From assembly GCA_037102815.1 (NCBI GenBank), contig BTPP01000002.1:1178001-1242000 (forward strand): a DNA stretch of 64,000 bases, read 5' to 3'. Under the pieces are notes generated by a model. The model did no database searches. It was not told the origin of the DNA and worked only from the letters and a program-made list of their open reading frames with translations. Source of the stretch: Neurospora intermedia (Eukaryota; Ascomycota; Sordariomycetes; Sordariales; Sordariaceae). The position numbers and the translations under genes are program-made. Numbering within the stretch: the stretch's first letter is position 1; the number at the start of each line of letters is the position of its first letter. Shown piece after piece: positions 9,034 through 22,800 of this stretch.

Positions 9034-10531
9034 ATGTCCTACAACGAGTGTAGCGACGGTATTGTACTATCGTTACCGATAGCTATCAATAACGGTACTT
9101 ATAAATTCGAAAATAGTATTTATAACCCGCTCGCGGAGATTTTAATATATAATAATCCTAAAGCCGTACTTACTATAAAGATTTTGGATAAAATAAAGGA
9201 AGATAATAAAATATTAAAGAAGTTTATTATTAAAGTGAATAAGTCTATAAATTATAATATTATTTCGACCGAAGATTATCGTTAGGCCCGAAAGTTACTT
9301 CTCGAATTTACGAAGGTATATATTGTAAAAAGTAAGTCTATACGACTTGAGGCTAATAAAGTTGGAACCGATTAATTTATTACTAAGAAGGATTTTAATG
9401 ACTTAAAGAAGGATATTCTAAAGGAAATTAAAAAAGGTATTTAAGAAGTATTAAAACGTTAGGCCGATATTATAGCGAAAGTTAGCCCGAGTAAAATTAA
9501 TACTACTTTCTAATAATTACCTACTATTATTAAAAAGTTTATTCCTTCTAATTTCGAGTAGCAATTTATTATTAAGGGAGCGACGATTACCGCTAAATTT
9601 ATAAATTATTCGAATAAAGATACGAAGACGACCCTAACTATATATTTAAATAAAAAGAATATTAGCTTAATAGTCCGAATAGCTATTAGAATACCGATAA
9701 CCGGAAATTATATAATTATATTCGATAAATTTATATATAATTAATATTAGTATAATTAAATATAGGTTAAAGAAATTTTCGGCCCTAATATTTTTATTAT
9801 TATAAGTATTATAAGCGTACTAATTCGAAGCGTACCCTAGAATAATATTAATAATTATATTATATCGGAAGTTATATCGAACGTAGCGAAGGAAAAAAAC
9901 CTGGAGGTATCTATTATTAGAGTTTAATTATAAAAGAGAAGGGACGGAGAGAATAGAAATTTATTTTTAATAGAAGTTGCTACTACGTTAATAGTATACT
10001 TCTTTTAGAATAACCTCTTCCTTTAGGATGATAGTATATATTTATACAAACTGTTTTGAATTTTAAATAGTATTTAATAATACTTTAAATATTAAAGAAT
10101 CGGATATACGGCCAGATTTTGCTATTAAGAAGATATTTACGCCTATTATAGCGAAATTAAATATAAAGGAAATTATTTTAATAAAGTAAATTACTTATTT
10201 AATAATAATAAGTTATTCGTTTATTATAAACCGTATAGGAAGAAGGGCTATTATATATATAATTATAAAAAATATTTTATTTTTTAGAAGGTAATTATAA
10301 AAACGTTTATTATATACGCCGAAAGGCTACGGGCGTTCGCCTCCTATATGAACCTAGCCGGAAAAGTATTAAAGCTAATAATAGAAATTATAAACGAAGG
10401 CGTCCTTTTAAACGCCCTTTTTAACTTTTATATTATTATTACCCTAGAGAGATATATTAGAAGAGTTATAAAGAAGGGACGGCCAAAAAAGATTGTCGGC
10501 CCGTCCTCCCAACTAAAACCGTTAAACTTAT
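9034..10531 (+). pseudogene. LINE A ORF1 (gag-like, zinc-knuckle protein)
   Basis: The frame opens at 9034 and stays readable to the stop at about 10531 if in-frame TAG/TAA are taken as RIP-converted Gln/Trp codons. The first 83 codons are open. Around 10060-10290 a tail rich in Tyr, Asn and Lys has lost the Cys and His residues expected in retrotransposon CCHC knuckles (Cys to Tyr and His to Tyr are the expected RIP outcomes). The end of the frame is a basic stretch, KKGRPKKIVGPSSQLKP. The product would bind element RNA. Confidence 0.7.
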
Positions 10532-10559
10532 AAGGTTTAATAAATATTTATATATATTT

Positions 10560-13131
10560 ATAGAACGTAGGGGGGAATTAATTGTACGGTAATAATAGTA
10601 TTTATATAATTATAACCCCCTTCGGGGAAGTAATACCTTTATTTTCTATTAAGGGACTAGAAGGAACCTTATTTTAAGGTAATTAATAATTTAATTAAAA
10701 ATATTCTATTAAAATATAGGGAAATTATATAAAAGAAGGAAACTTTTATTCGAATAAAAGGAGATTTATAATATTATAATAATTTAAGAACCGAATAGAA
10801 ATTTAAATAAGGATATTTACCGTCCTAAAGGCGGAAGATATTTTAGGGTCGATTATATAGAGAAGGGGAGGGTAGTAATATATATAAATAAAAAATAGAA
10901 TTTAAAGGACTTAAACTTTTAGGCCGGAAAGGATTAGACTATAGTAACGTTTAAGAATTTAAGGGATTTAACGACCATCTTTTCTATTTACTCTCCTATT
11001 TTTATATAGGGAATATTAAAATATTAATAAGGATTACCGCTCCTTGAATTTATCGAGGTCGGACCCCCAGCGGGAAACCTAATTACAATTAAGGATTACA
11101 ATTTCTATTATCCCGATCAGGATTTAAAGAATAGAATTAACTTAAAAGCTATTTACTTCTTTATATAGGTATAACACTAGAGATTTAATTTATTTACCCC
11201 CCGTAGTAAATTAATAAAGTTTAAAAATATAATATAAGGAGAGAGGAATAAAATAATTAATTATATATAATTATTACCCGGGGTTGAAACCGAATACTAA
11301 GGAATATAAAAATACGAATAAATTAATTCGGACTACTACCCTTAGGAAATTTAAGTTTAAATAGGAAGAAAAAATAAAAAAGCGGAAAAGGAAGGAGGAT
11401 ATAATTAGAATTTTATAAATATAATAAAAGTGAAGGAAGTATTAAAAAAACGAATATTAATCCTAAAAAGGATTAATATAATAGAGGATTTTAAACTTAC
11501 CTTTCGTAAACTCAATAAGGAATTTACAAATATTATAGAGGAATTTATCCTATACTAAAAGAAAGGTCGAAAGAGGAGAGTAAATTAGTAGATATTAGGA
11601 TATAAAATAGTAACGAAAAAAGTATAGAAGATATATTAGGAGTAGTTCAAATACCGGATAGTATTAAATTAGAAGGATTTTATTAAAACTATAATAAAAA
11701 AGAAGAAGATAATTACGAAAATTTAATAGGCTATATAGTATAATAGCGTTGCCGAAGCTTCGAAGAATCTAAATCGATTTTAACCCTTAGAATAATAGGC
11801 CTATACTTAAAACTATTAATTAATAAACCCGCCCAAACTATTAGCCCTTTAAATTTATAAGGGGGTAATAGAAATCGGAAACTATAGTAATAAGGCCGAA
11901 ATCTTTACCGATTACTTTTTCCTAAAAGTAGAAGTTCTAATAAATTACCTACTAAATTAAATTAAATTATTAAATAACGCTAAATTAATAATTATTAGCG
12001 AATTAATCGACGAAAAGGACGTTTAGGATATATTCTCCCGGATAGCGCTTAATAAGGCCCCCGGGATCGATTAGTACTTAAATAAATTTCTAAAATTATA
12101 TAAATAACTATTCTAATAAATTATAATATATTTAGTATCTATTAGTTTCCGGTTCGGATATTTCCTATAGTAGTTTAAAGATATAAAAGTAATTATTCTT
12201 AAGAAACCTAGGAAGAACGCTAGTTAATAGAGGCTAATAAGCGTATAAAGGTTAATATCGCTATTTAATAATATAAGAAAAATTTTTAAAGTATTTATAA
12301 TTAAGAGGCTTACGTAAGCAACCGAAGAGTTCAACCTCCTACCAAAGGGTTAAATAAATAATTAAATAAACCGTTTAATAGAATTTATAATTTAGGTAAT
12401 TACTAATACAATATATACGGCCTAGAAGCTTAGGGCTATAACGTCCCTTATACTTTTAAATTTAAAGAGAACGTTTAATAGAGTTAATTATAAGTAATTT
12501 CTATATACCCTATAGGAAATATAATTCCTAACGTAAATTATTTAGTAAATAACGAACTTTATTACCGGAAGAAGAGGCTCTCTCTTCTTCGATAATAAAA
12601 CCTCCTACCCCTATATAATTACCGTTAAAGTACTATAAAACTCCCCCCTCTCCCCTATTTTATTTATTCTCTTTATTACCCTACTATATTAGAAGTTAAT
12701 AATAATTCCGAATATAATTATAATCGGCTTTACTAATAATATTAATATTATAATAATAGTCCGTACTATTAAAGAAAATTATTAAACGTTATAAATAATA
12801 TAGGAGGTCTATTCGGAATAAGTAGGGGCGAAGGGTATAGAATTCGAAGCAATTAAGACGGAATTAATATACTTTATATAAATAAGGGTACTAAGGACGG
12901 AAACTCTCTAATTTAAAGAAATAGTACTTTAACCGACGGAATTAATACAATTCCTAAGGGTTTAGCTAAACTATAAATTTAATTATAAAATTTATATAAA
13001 AGTAATAAAAAAGAAAATAATAATATAAATAAATATATTTATAAAATTAATAGTGAAAATATAGGGTTATTCCTTTATTCGGGTAAGGGAAATATATACT
13101 AAATATATCTATAGTACTATTATATATAGAG
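10560..13131 (+). pseudogene. LINE A ORF2, endonuclease and reverse transcriptase part
   Basis: The order is an endonuclease-like N-terminus (from about 10560), then reverse transcriptase (about 12180-12780). The FADD catalytic box now reads FTNN at about 12728 because both GAC/GAT codons became AAT, so the enzyme is dead. Stops occur mainly at former CAG, CAA and TGG codons. The C-terminal part continues at 29881 after LINE B. Confidence 0.75.
13118..13131 (+). repeat. Target-site duplication of LINE B (left)
   Basis: TATTATATATAGAG here is repeated at 29867-29880, immediately flanking LINE B. The long duplication is typical of target-primed reverse transcription. Confidence 0.85.
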
Positions 13132-13198
13132 AAATTGAAAAAAAAGCTTTGAAACCGGAAACGCCGATTTCTAGTCGAGGAGTGCTCCAAAACGAAAA

Positions 13199-14741
13199 TT
13201 GACAACGGCAATCGATTCAGGAGGGTTGTTTACGTCCCTCACGATGTCCTACGACGAGCGCAGCGACGGCGTTATATCGTTATTACTAATAGCCATCGAT
13301 AGCGGTACTCATAGACTTAAAAATAGCGTCTACAACCCGCTTATAGAAATTCTAATATATAATAATCCTAAAGTTGTACTTACTACGAAGACTTCGAATA
13401 AAATGGAGGAAAATAATAAAATATTAAAGAAGTTTATCGTTAAAATAAATAAATTTACAAACTATAATACTATTTCGACTAAGGATTATCGTTAGGTTCG
13501 AAGGTTATTTCTCGAATTTGCGAAGGTATATATCGGAAGAAGTAGATCTATACGATCCGAAATTAATAAGGTTAGAACCGACTAATTTATTATCAAAAAG
13601 GATTTTAATAATTTAAAGAAGGATATTCTAAAGGAAATTAAGAAAAGCGTTTAAAAAGTACCGAAGTACTAAATTAATATTATAGCGAAAGCTAACCTAA
13701 GTAAAATCGGTACTACCTTCTAATAATTACTTACTATTATTAAGAAGTTTATCCCTTCTAACTTCGAATAATAGTTTACTATTAAGGGAGCAACAATTAC
13801 TATTAAATTTATAAACTATTCGAATAAAAATACAAAGACAACCTTAATTACGTATTTAAGTAAGAAGAATACCGGCCTAATAGTCTAAATAGCTATTAGA
13901 ATATTAACGACCGGAAACTACATAATTATATTTAACGAATTTATACATAATTAGTATTAATGTAATTAAGTATAGGCTAAAGAAGTTTTCGGCCCCGAAA
14001 CTTTTATTACTATAAGTATTATAGGTATACTAGTTCGGGGCGTACCCTAGAATAGTATTAATAATTATATTATAGCGGAAATTATATTGAACGTAGTAAG
14101 GGAGAAAAATCCGGAAGTATTTATTATTAGAATTTAATTATAGAAGAGAAGGGATAGAAAGAATAGAGGCCTATTCCTAATAGAGGTCGCTACTACGTCG
14201 GTAGTATACTTCCTTTAAAATAACCTCTTCCTTTAGGATAATAGTATATACCTATACGAACCGTTCTAAATTTCGAATAACGTTTAATAATATTTTAAAT
14301 ATTAGGGAATTGGATATACAGCGACATTTTACTATTAAAAAAATATTTATACCTACTATAGTAAAATTAAATACGAAGGAAATTGCTTTTGCGAAGTAAA
14401 TTGCCCGTCTAATAATAATAAATTATTTGTTTATTATAAACCGTATAGGAAGAAGGGCTACTATATATATAATTATAAGGAATACCCTATTTTCCGGAAG
14501 GTAATTACGAAGGCGTCTATTATGTATATTAAAAGGCCGCGGACGTTCGCCCCCCGCAAGAACCTAATTAGAAAAGTATTAGAATTAACGATAGAAATTA
14601 TAAATAAGAATATCCTTCCGGACGCTCCCCTTAACTCTTATACTATTATTACCCTAGAGAAATATATTAGAGGAATTACGAAGAGGGGACGGCCGAAAAA
14701 AATCGTCGGCCCGTCCTTCCGATTAAAGTTATTAAACCTAT
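13199..14741 (+). pseudogene. LINE B ORF1 (gag-like)
   Basis: Colinear with the ORF1 of copy A. The first 98 codons are open from the ATG at 13199 (the ATG aligning with the copy A start lies at 13244), then TAG codons appear where Gln or Trp would be. The terminal 73 codons (14522-14741) are open and end in the basic GRPKKIVGPS motif. Putative zinc knuckles at about 14270-14490 keep a few Cys codons (FCEVNCPSN-like), more than copy A, consistent with a younger insertion. Confidence 0.7.
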
Positions 14742-15210
14742 AAGGCCCGATAAATATTTATATATACTTATAGAATATAGGGGGGAGTCGGTTATATAGT
14801 AGTAATAGCGTTTATATAATTATAGCCCCCCCCGGGGAAGTAATACCTTTATCCTTTATTAAAAAACTAAAAGGAACTTTATTTTAGGGTAATTAATAGT
14901 CTAATTAAAAATATTCTATTAGAACGTAGGGAAGTTGTACGAAAAAGGGAAACTTCTATTTGAATAAGAAGAGACTTATAATATTATAATAATTTAAGAG
15001 CCGGGTAGAAATTTAAATAGGGATATTTACTACCTTAGAAGCGGAAGATATTTCAGGGTCAATTATATAAAGAAGGGGAAGGTAGTAATATATATAAATA
15101 AGAAATAGAATTTAAAGGACTTAAATTTCTAAGCCGGAAAGGATTAAGTTATAGTAATATTTAAAAGCTTAAAGGACCTAACGACCGTCTTTTCTATTTA
15201 TTCTCCTATC

Positions 15211-15412
15211 TGTAACGGGGACAGCACAGTTAATACGGGTGCTGGTCGTATAGCTTAATTAAGGTTCTATAAAGGAGGAAAAGATCTATTTAAAATATAG
15301 ATCCACCGGCGTAGAGGTTTTCACTAGGGCTACGCGCTCTACGCTACTATAATTAACGATAGTTCTAATCTTAGAGATTAGAATCTATAACCCGGGCGCT
15401 AGCCTTATAATA
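15211..15412 (-). repeat. Gypsy-1 3' LTR
   Basis: 202 bp. Compared with the partner at 24800 it has many more C-to-T and G-to-A changes; the ATGACA end, for example, became ATAATA. Its internal 21-bp palindrome is still paired because RIP altered both arms. Confidence 0.9.
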
Positions 15413-15443
15413 TTACCCCCCTCCTTTCCCCCTCCTACCCCTC
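15413..15443 (-). promoter_or_regulatory. Gypsy-1 polypurine tract
   Basis: On the minus strand, an almost pure purine run (GGGGGAAAGGAGGGGGG) directly abuts the 3' LTR. It is the usual primer for plus-strand DNA synthesis and confirms the minus orientation. Confidence 0.75.
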
Positions 15444-15578
15444 GTTTATCTCTCTCTTATCTACTATCCTAATCGGTCTTTAATACGTTCGTAATTTCTA
15501 TCTCGATTGTAAATTTATTTCCTATACCACTAATTAACGTATTCGTACCTTCTATCTAATATAGTTATTATTATATTA

Positions 15579-18500
15579 GAGTAACCCTCCCCGCACCCTA
15601 TACTTTCCTACACGGACCCTCCCCTACCCAGAAATATAGGGCGGTCCAGCTGATGACACCTGATATTGAAAATCCCGTTTTTACCCGCAAAATTTCGTCT
15701 TTTCAATGCAAGTAACATCGCTCTACCTTGGTCATTTCTTTCCCCCTTTTTTTATACGGCCAGTCGCACCCATACTATACCTATTATACTAGTACTTTAT
15801 ACGTATCTATAATAATAGTCTACACTTACTACCTTACCTATACTTTTAATGTACGTAATTTTACTCAAATTAATTGATTTTAATCGCTTTTAAACGCTGA
15901 CAACCGTATAGATGCCTTAATATAACTAGGAATAACGCCGCCGCCGTTGCGCTTCTTCCTCCTCCCTATCGCCGTCGCTGTCGCTATCGTTGCCGTTGCC
16001 GTTGTTATTATTGTAATAAGAGTGGGCTGTGCTAGCCGACGATGAGTTCTTTAGTTTAGCGCTAAACTCCGACTTCTTCGAAATCTTTAAGTAATTTATT
16101 AAATTATGCCGCCGCTACCGGTTTGGAGTTGTGGTATAGCGGTTATATATATTCAATAAGGGAGTTAATAAGGGTAAATACTGGAAGTACGTCTTTTAAT
16201 ATAATCTCGTCTAGCGTAAATGATACTTAGAATCGAACCTATATAAGAAACGAAATACTATAATACGAAAGATCGTATTAGACTGCCCGTTTCGTATAGT
16301 TATACAGTCGCTTGAGAGAGACGGCCGCAAATGGACTGTACAGCTATTAAACCTTATATATCGAGGCTATAAGCCGTTGGAGTATTTATATAGTTACTTT
16401 ATATTTTATTTGAAAATTGTTGATATAGATTAAATAGTATATATTGAAAGCCTTCTTAAGTAATATAATTTAACCGTTCGATCTATTTATACTACTATTA
16501 AGAGACGTTATCTTGACTTTCAGTTTATTTTTAAAGATTTAGATAACTAACGCTAATACCTTCGATGAGCGGACTGAGATGGCTATGCTAATACGCAAGC
16601 CTTCGTTAAGAAGTTCGACCTTAATAGGGTAATAGTATTTAAGACGATAGAATTTGACTGTTATAGTAATAAGGGTAATAGAGAGGGTACTATACTATAG
16701 TATATTCTCTAGGTTACTAATTTACAACGGTCTATATAGTTATAGTTCTTATATACCCTTCTTATTAATGCTATATATAAGACCAACTGCTATTATACCC
16801 CCTTTGTATAAGGGGTAATTATTATATTAGAGAGGTTATTAATATTAGTATTCTAAGTAATAATTAATAACGAGCGGAACGAAGGATTTATATAGCTAAT
16901 TGAAGTAATCGATAAAGCTATTAAAGAATTTAAAATCCCTTTACCCGTTATATTTATTATTAACGGCGATACTTAACTTATTTCTACTGTCGACCGATTA
17001 TTACCCAACGTTCAATATTAATGTTATATTTGGTATATTAATTGTAATATTATTAAGTATTTTAAAGATAATTGGATTACTATAGCTAAAGATAGCAACG
17101 CTTAGGATAGTAACGAAGAAGAGTTTAATAATGAAGATTCTTCCTGTAGTAGTAACTTTAACGAATTTAGTTAAAGCGAGGTACGTAGTTAAGAAGACGA
17201 AGATAATATCGAACAGTTGCACTATATATACAATAAAGTTAAAACGGCTATTAAAATGTAGGTTAGGTTAGGTCCGATCCCTATAAGGGTTACTAATACT
17301 AGAATTAGGCTCTTTTATTTATAGTAATATATAATCTACTCCTCGTTTAAATTAGACTTTAAAAAGGTATAGTCTCTCCTCTATTATTAATTTAAGGGCG
17401 CCTAGGAAGCTATTATTAAATAGATTAGACTTGAATTTATACTTTACTAATTAGAGTAGGCTAATTACTATATAAGGTACTACTTTAATTGTAGGTAGTG
17501 TACTATATCGCCTAATAAATTTAATAACGGTTTATTAAAATTATATAGATTATTAATTCATAGTAGTTTAATTAATTTCTATAAAGCTATTACTTCCTAT
17601 ATTACTACCCGGTTTAAATTATTTAATTAGAAATTAGCCTTATTAGCAATCCGTACATATATTATATAGATAGGACCTAACTATGTATAGTTTAGTACTA
17701 TCCCTCTGGAGATAACTTTATAGGGGGTTGATTTACTTAATAAATAGTATTTTAAATTAAAAGAAACTTTCCTTAATTTATAATACCCTTATAGTAGCTG
17801 TTTAGAATTATATTTAAAGAACTTTCGAATTTAGTATAGGCTTCTTTGTACCTATAAAATAGAGGAAGTTTATAAGGTTAGTAAGGTAATTTTAATTAAT
17901 AAAGTTAACTATTATCTATTCTAATATTTTGTTCAACGTTGTATAAGGTCCCCTTCTTACTATTCCGAATCTCCCTATACTAATTTATATAGTAGGATGC
18001 GGTAGATAGGTATCTACGATTTTGCCCAGCTATCCAAGCAGTGTGTAAAGGTCGTCCCTCCAATTAAAGTAGTCCCTTTAGTAATAAAGCTATACTACCG
18101 CCGCCTTAAAAGAAGTAAAAGAAGTAAAAGACTAGACCCTGTAGCCGGTCTAAGGATACCTAGCCTATACGAGCTTTAGCGTAGCGTAATTATTCCCGGT
18201 ACGAAGCGGGGTTTAGTATTGAATAGTTAGATACCTAAGACGAGGTACGTAGTTGTATTAAGGTAGTTGACGATGATGAGGATGATGAGCTAGCTCGATA
18301 CTAGGTAGAGAGAACACGGGAGGCACGGCGGCGGGAGGAGGCTAGAAGGGAGGAAGTCGTTGAAATATCTTTAATTGGTTTATTTGACGAGCTCTCTGAG
18401 CTGTTAGATGTTAGTATTTAGACTGTAATTGAGTAGAAATAGACCTATTTTCAATACCATGAGATATCGCGAGATTTGAGTTATGAGGGTGATCCAGCTA

Positions 18501-18623
18501 TAGATATTATTAGACATTGAAAATATGGAAATTTATAGTTAAAACCCTATATTTTACATGACAGCTGACATTTGGGTCGAGAGGGTCCCAGTAGGAAAGC
18601 ATGGGGTGCGGGGAGGGTTACTC
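15579..18623 (+). mobile_element. MULE-1 DNA transposon inside Gypsy-1
   Basis: The terminal inverted repeats begin GAGTAACCCTCCCCGCACCC on both ends and are alignable over about 55 bp, with transitions and a divergent stretch. The 8-bp target duplication TTATATTA lies at 15571-15578 and 18624-18631. It contains one transposase relic on the plus strand. It landed in the 3' untranslated part of Gypsy-1, between chromodomain and polypurine tract. Confidence 0.88.
16041..18520 (+). pseudogene. MULE-1 transposase (FAR1/Mutator type)
   Basis: The MULE core reads INAIYKTNCYYTPF at about 16764, where family members have D.TYKTN; the Asp codon is now AAT (16767-16769). The second catalytic position reads IINGDT near 16959, where family members have TD, so that Asp is also lost (AAC). 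An acidic Ser/Glu-rich linker (17090-17220) and a C-terminal region with Arg/Lys runs follow. Stops are mostly TAG/TAA at Gln/Trp positions. The start at 16041 is the first plausible Met and is uncertain. Confidence 0.75.
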
Positions 18624-18960
18624 TTATATTAAATAGTAATTGATAATAGGTAGTAATAAATAGTAAGTAGTAATTTTAGTGCCCGTACTCTCTAATTCTA
18701 TTTATATAATCCCCTTCCCCCTCGCTTTTTAAACCTCTCCCTCTTTTTTTCTTTTCTCTAATAGTAATTTAATCCCCTAAAGTAAATAATATTATCCCCT
18801 TCTCTATCTAATACTTATCTATCGCTTCTAACCCTCCTAATACTTTTAAATACCCTACTATACGCTGTTTCCCCCCGCTTTGGGCTCTAGCCCCTAATTG
18901 CCCGCCAGCCCCCCTAGCCCTTCATCCGCCGCCCCTTCTATTATTCGCCCTAGCGTCTTG

Positions 18961-19075
18961 CCCGCCGGCCCCCCCTTTTAACGCCCCTCGCCCGCTGGCC
19001 CTCCCTCCTAATATACTTCGCCCGCCGGCCCTCCCTCCTAACGTACCTCGCCCGCCGGCCCCCCTCCTTAAACCC
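18961..19075 (-). repeat. GC-rich 30-bp minisatellite in Gypsy-1
   Basis: Almost four copies of a 30-bp unit starting CCCGCCGGCCCTCCCTCCTA. On the minus strand each unit reads as ten codons of GGPAGEVR type, suggesting a repeated peptide downstream of the chromodomain. CpG-rich and CpA-poor, it survived RIP with little change and stands out from the AT-rich surroundings. Confidence 0.8.
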
Positions 19076-19849
19076 CCGCGCGTTCCACCGCTACCACCCC
19101 CTTTAATTCGAAGGCTATTAAAAAGTACTAACGAAATATAAATTTTTTTTTTATATTCTACTTTCTTCGAATCTCTATTCCCCTATTATTTCGTCGCTAA
19201 CCCCTTTATTATAGTTGGATTGCGAGGAGTCGGCCGTCCCTTATATTATTTATATTAATATTGAGCGGGCGTATTTTACAGTACCCGGTTGCGCTATATA
19301 TATAAATTATTATAATAATAGTAAGTAATACAATTGGGTATCGCCCTTAACCCTACGTACGCTTACTATTTAGAAGGTAACGGCGGACTGTATAGCTAAG
19401 GTAGTAGCGAGAAATAACCTAAATCGCTATATAAATATTTAAAGAAACGCTACCGAACTATATAAGAAGGCCTTTATTAACTGGTATATTACTCTTACCT
19501 CTTCCTTTCCGTCTTTACTCCTACTCTAAAATATTAGTATTAAATTTTTTTTTTTTCTTTTTAGCCGCGAATACTTTTATTATATAGAGGCGGCATCCCC
19601 CTTACCCCCCTTCCCCCCGTTGGCGGTAATTTCGTCTTATAAATTATAAGCGTTATAGGCGAATATAGCGGCTCTATAAGCGAGAATAAATATATTAAAA
19701 ACTAATAATAATTGTAAGCGGAAGAATTAAAAGAAGTAGTAAAATTTAATACTAATATTATTCCTTTCCTTCTCCTTCGCAATTAATATTATTATTTTTC
19801 GTATTTTGTAATGAAATATTTTACTAGACCGTTATTAGTAATAGTTAGG

Positions 19850-22800
19850 CTATATTTAATTTCGAAGTAGTTTAATACTATAGCGTTAATTATTATTTAT
19901 AAGGGTTCCTAAATCTATTCTACTTATCTTACCTACTTTACTAACGCTTCTCTACGCCCTTTCTTTATTTAATAGTATAGGATCTCCTTTATAAAGTATT
20001 CTTTTTCGCCGTCGATTATAATAATTAAAAATTGGGAATTAGTAACGATCTATCCTAATAGGGGATTATTTCGAATATATTGTAGGAGATTTATATAGAA
20101 CTTATTAAAGATCCCCGTAGTAAAGTCGGTAAATTCTACTATATATAGGCTAAAAATTTTTAAAATTATATATTTAGTATATATTTAATTTAATTTCTTC
20201 TTAAAGCGCTCAGTTCGGAAGTTCTTAAAGTTTAGCCAAACCTTATCCCCCTCTTTAAATACTTTGGCCGGTTATTTCTTATAATTTGTAAAGTACTTCT
20301 AATTTTATATTGAAATAGTTATTATTGCTTAGTAAAGATTTATAATTTACTATAGCCGTATAACGAAGTTTTTAATTTTCTTTTAAGGGTTTATAGGTTT
20401 AATTCCTATAGGTTGGGCAATAATTACTATAAAGGATTGTAAATAATAATTATAGGTAGTAAAGAACGGAGATATCCTAATTATAGCGCTTATTTTACTA
20501 TTAATTGCTAATTATATAGCGGGGTACTAATAATCCTAATTATTTTGCGCGTAGTTTATAAAAATTCTTAAGAATATTTATACTTCTTAATTTATATATT
20601 CTAGCCCGCCGTCGGTTTAGGGGTAAAATATTGTATTTAATTATTATTCTACCTTAAGGAGATTGTAGAGGTATTTCTAGAAGTTATTAATCTAATTAAG
20701 ACTTTTATTATTGATAATAAATTAAGGCTAATTATAGTAACGTACGAAATATTATAGAAACGCTTTAACGACCGCTTTTATTTCTATAGTAAGTATAGGC
20801 TCTAAAATTACCGCTTTACTAAGCCGGTCTTTAATAACTAAAAGGTTTATATAGTTTTTTAAAGGTAGTAGATTAATAATAAAATCTATTTAGATATCCC
20901 TAAAGAATTAGTCTAAGATCGGCAACGGTTTAAATAACCTTCTCTTTTAATTTTTCTAATATTTTACCCTTCTATAAATATTATAATTAATTATAAACCG
21001 ACGAATATAAATACCTATTAACGGCCAATAAAAATCTCTACTAATAGTATAAATTATACCTTCTCTCCCTAAGTAACCGAGTATAATTGAATCGTATATC
21101 CTTTAAATAAAGTGCGTATATAGGATATTTCTCTCCAAATCTTCTAACGATATATAGAGGGCGGTTACTTCGGTAATAGTTAGGGTATTAGGGATTTAAA
21201 TACGGCTTTTATAATATAACTTTTTTAGACCGTTAATTAAATATTCGCCTAATTATATTTTTAAACCTTAGGCTATAGTAGGTAGGTTTTAATTACTATT
21301 AATAACTATGTAGAGGACGCTTTAATAAATTATATTTTATTAAGCTACTTTCTTATAGAATTATTATAAATCCGGATTTTTAAATACTTTTATACCCTCC
21401 CCTACAATTATAGAGGAGGTTACTATATAAATATAATTCTTAAGAGCCTTCTAAGGGATTAATTATATCTCCTTCGCTTTAGTGTTTCCCTTATTAGGCT
21501 TATTCTAATCCTGCCGAAATAAAGTATTAAATATTATAATAAATTTACTTAAGTAGTATTAAATCTCGAAATTAAATTTCGAGAATAGTTTAGCTTAATA
21601 CGTTTAGCGTTTGGATAATTTTTACCTCTCTATAAAGTATTTAAAGTTCTAATAGTCGGTTATAATAATAAATTTCTCGCAATTCCTAAACTTTATTAAT
21701 TACTCTTCTAAATATTAGATAATCGCTAGTATTTTCTTATTATAAATAGAGTAATTACATTTAGCCGGCGTAAATTTCTAGGAGTAGTATACTATTATAG
21801 TTTTCTTACTATTTCTCTCCTAAGTAAGGATACTATTTAATTTATAATTACTATAGTCCGCTTTTAAAAATATAGGTAAATTAGGATCCTATTGCGTAAG
21901 AATAGGGGCCTTAGTAAATAATTTCTTTAACTTTCGGAATACAGTATTATATTTAGCAATCTACTCGAAAGGGACCCCCTTCCTTATAAACGCTATTAAC
22001 GGTCTTACTATTATAGAAAAGTCTTTAATAAATATATAGTAATAATTCGTAAAGCTTAGAAAGTTCCTTACTCCCTTCTAAGACGTTGGGGCTTCCTAAT
22101 TTATAATTGCTTTAATCTTCTCGGGGTCCGCCTAAATATTTATATTTATAACAATTATAAAGCCGAGGTATTTTATACTCTTAACGGCGAATTTATACTT
22201 TTTAAGGTTTAAATAGAGTTTAACTACCGTTAACCGTTCTACTACTTTATGGACTTTTTCTAAATAGTTTTTCTTCAACCCGGACGAAAAAATTAGTATA
22301 TTATTTATATAAATTAAAGTAAAATTATCGAAGTAATTACTAAGGATATTATTAATATACCGTTAAAAGGTTATTAAGGCTCTTAATAACCTAAAGGGTA
22401 TTATTAACTATTTAAAGAGACTATATTATATATAAAAGACTATCTTCCCTTCTTCTCCCTCGGCTATACGAATTTTATAGAATACTTATATTATATCTAT
22501 CTTAATAAACTACTTCGCGTTAACTATAATACGGAAGGTTTTTTTAATTAAAGGTAGCGGGTAATAGTTAGTTCTCGTAATAGTATTTAGAGCTTAGTAA
22601 TTATAATAGAATTGTAATTCCCTACTTAGCTTCCGAACGAAGAAAATTAGTACTATAGCCGAAGAATTACTAGCGCGAATAAACCCTTTATTAAGAAGGT
22701 TTCTAAATATCTTTTTTAGTATTAAGAGTTCGTCTTTTAATATATTATAAAGCAGTCCGTAGGGAAGTGGCATTTCTTTACTATATTCGTTTTTCTTTAT

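Larger units (their letters stand above)
8937..13131 (+). mobile_element. LINE A (Tad1-like), first piece
   Basis: The 5' part of a non-LTR retrotransposon, starting CTTTGAAACCGGAAACGCCG, the same start as copy B at 13147. ORF1 and most of ORF2, through the reverse transcriptase, are readable in RIP-mutated form. It stops at 13131, where LINE B is inserted, and resumes at 29881 and then 60473. The three pieces add up to about 6.37 kb against about 6.94 kb for copy B. Confidence 0.85.

Noticed and set aside
17001-17222. Minus-strand 73-codon frame
   Set aside because: Antisense to the acidic linker of the MULE-1 transposase.
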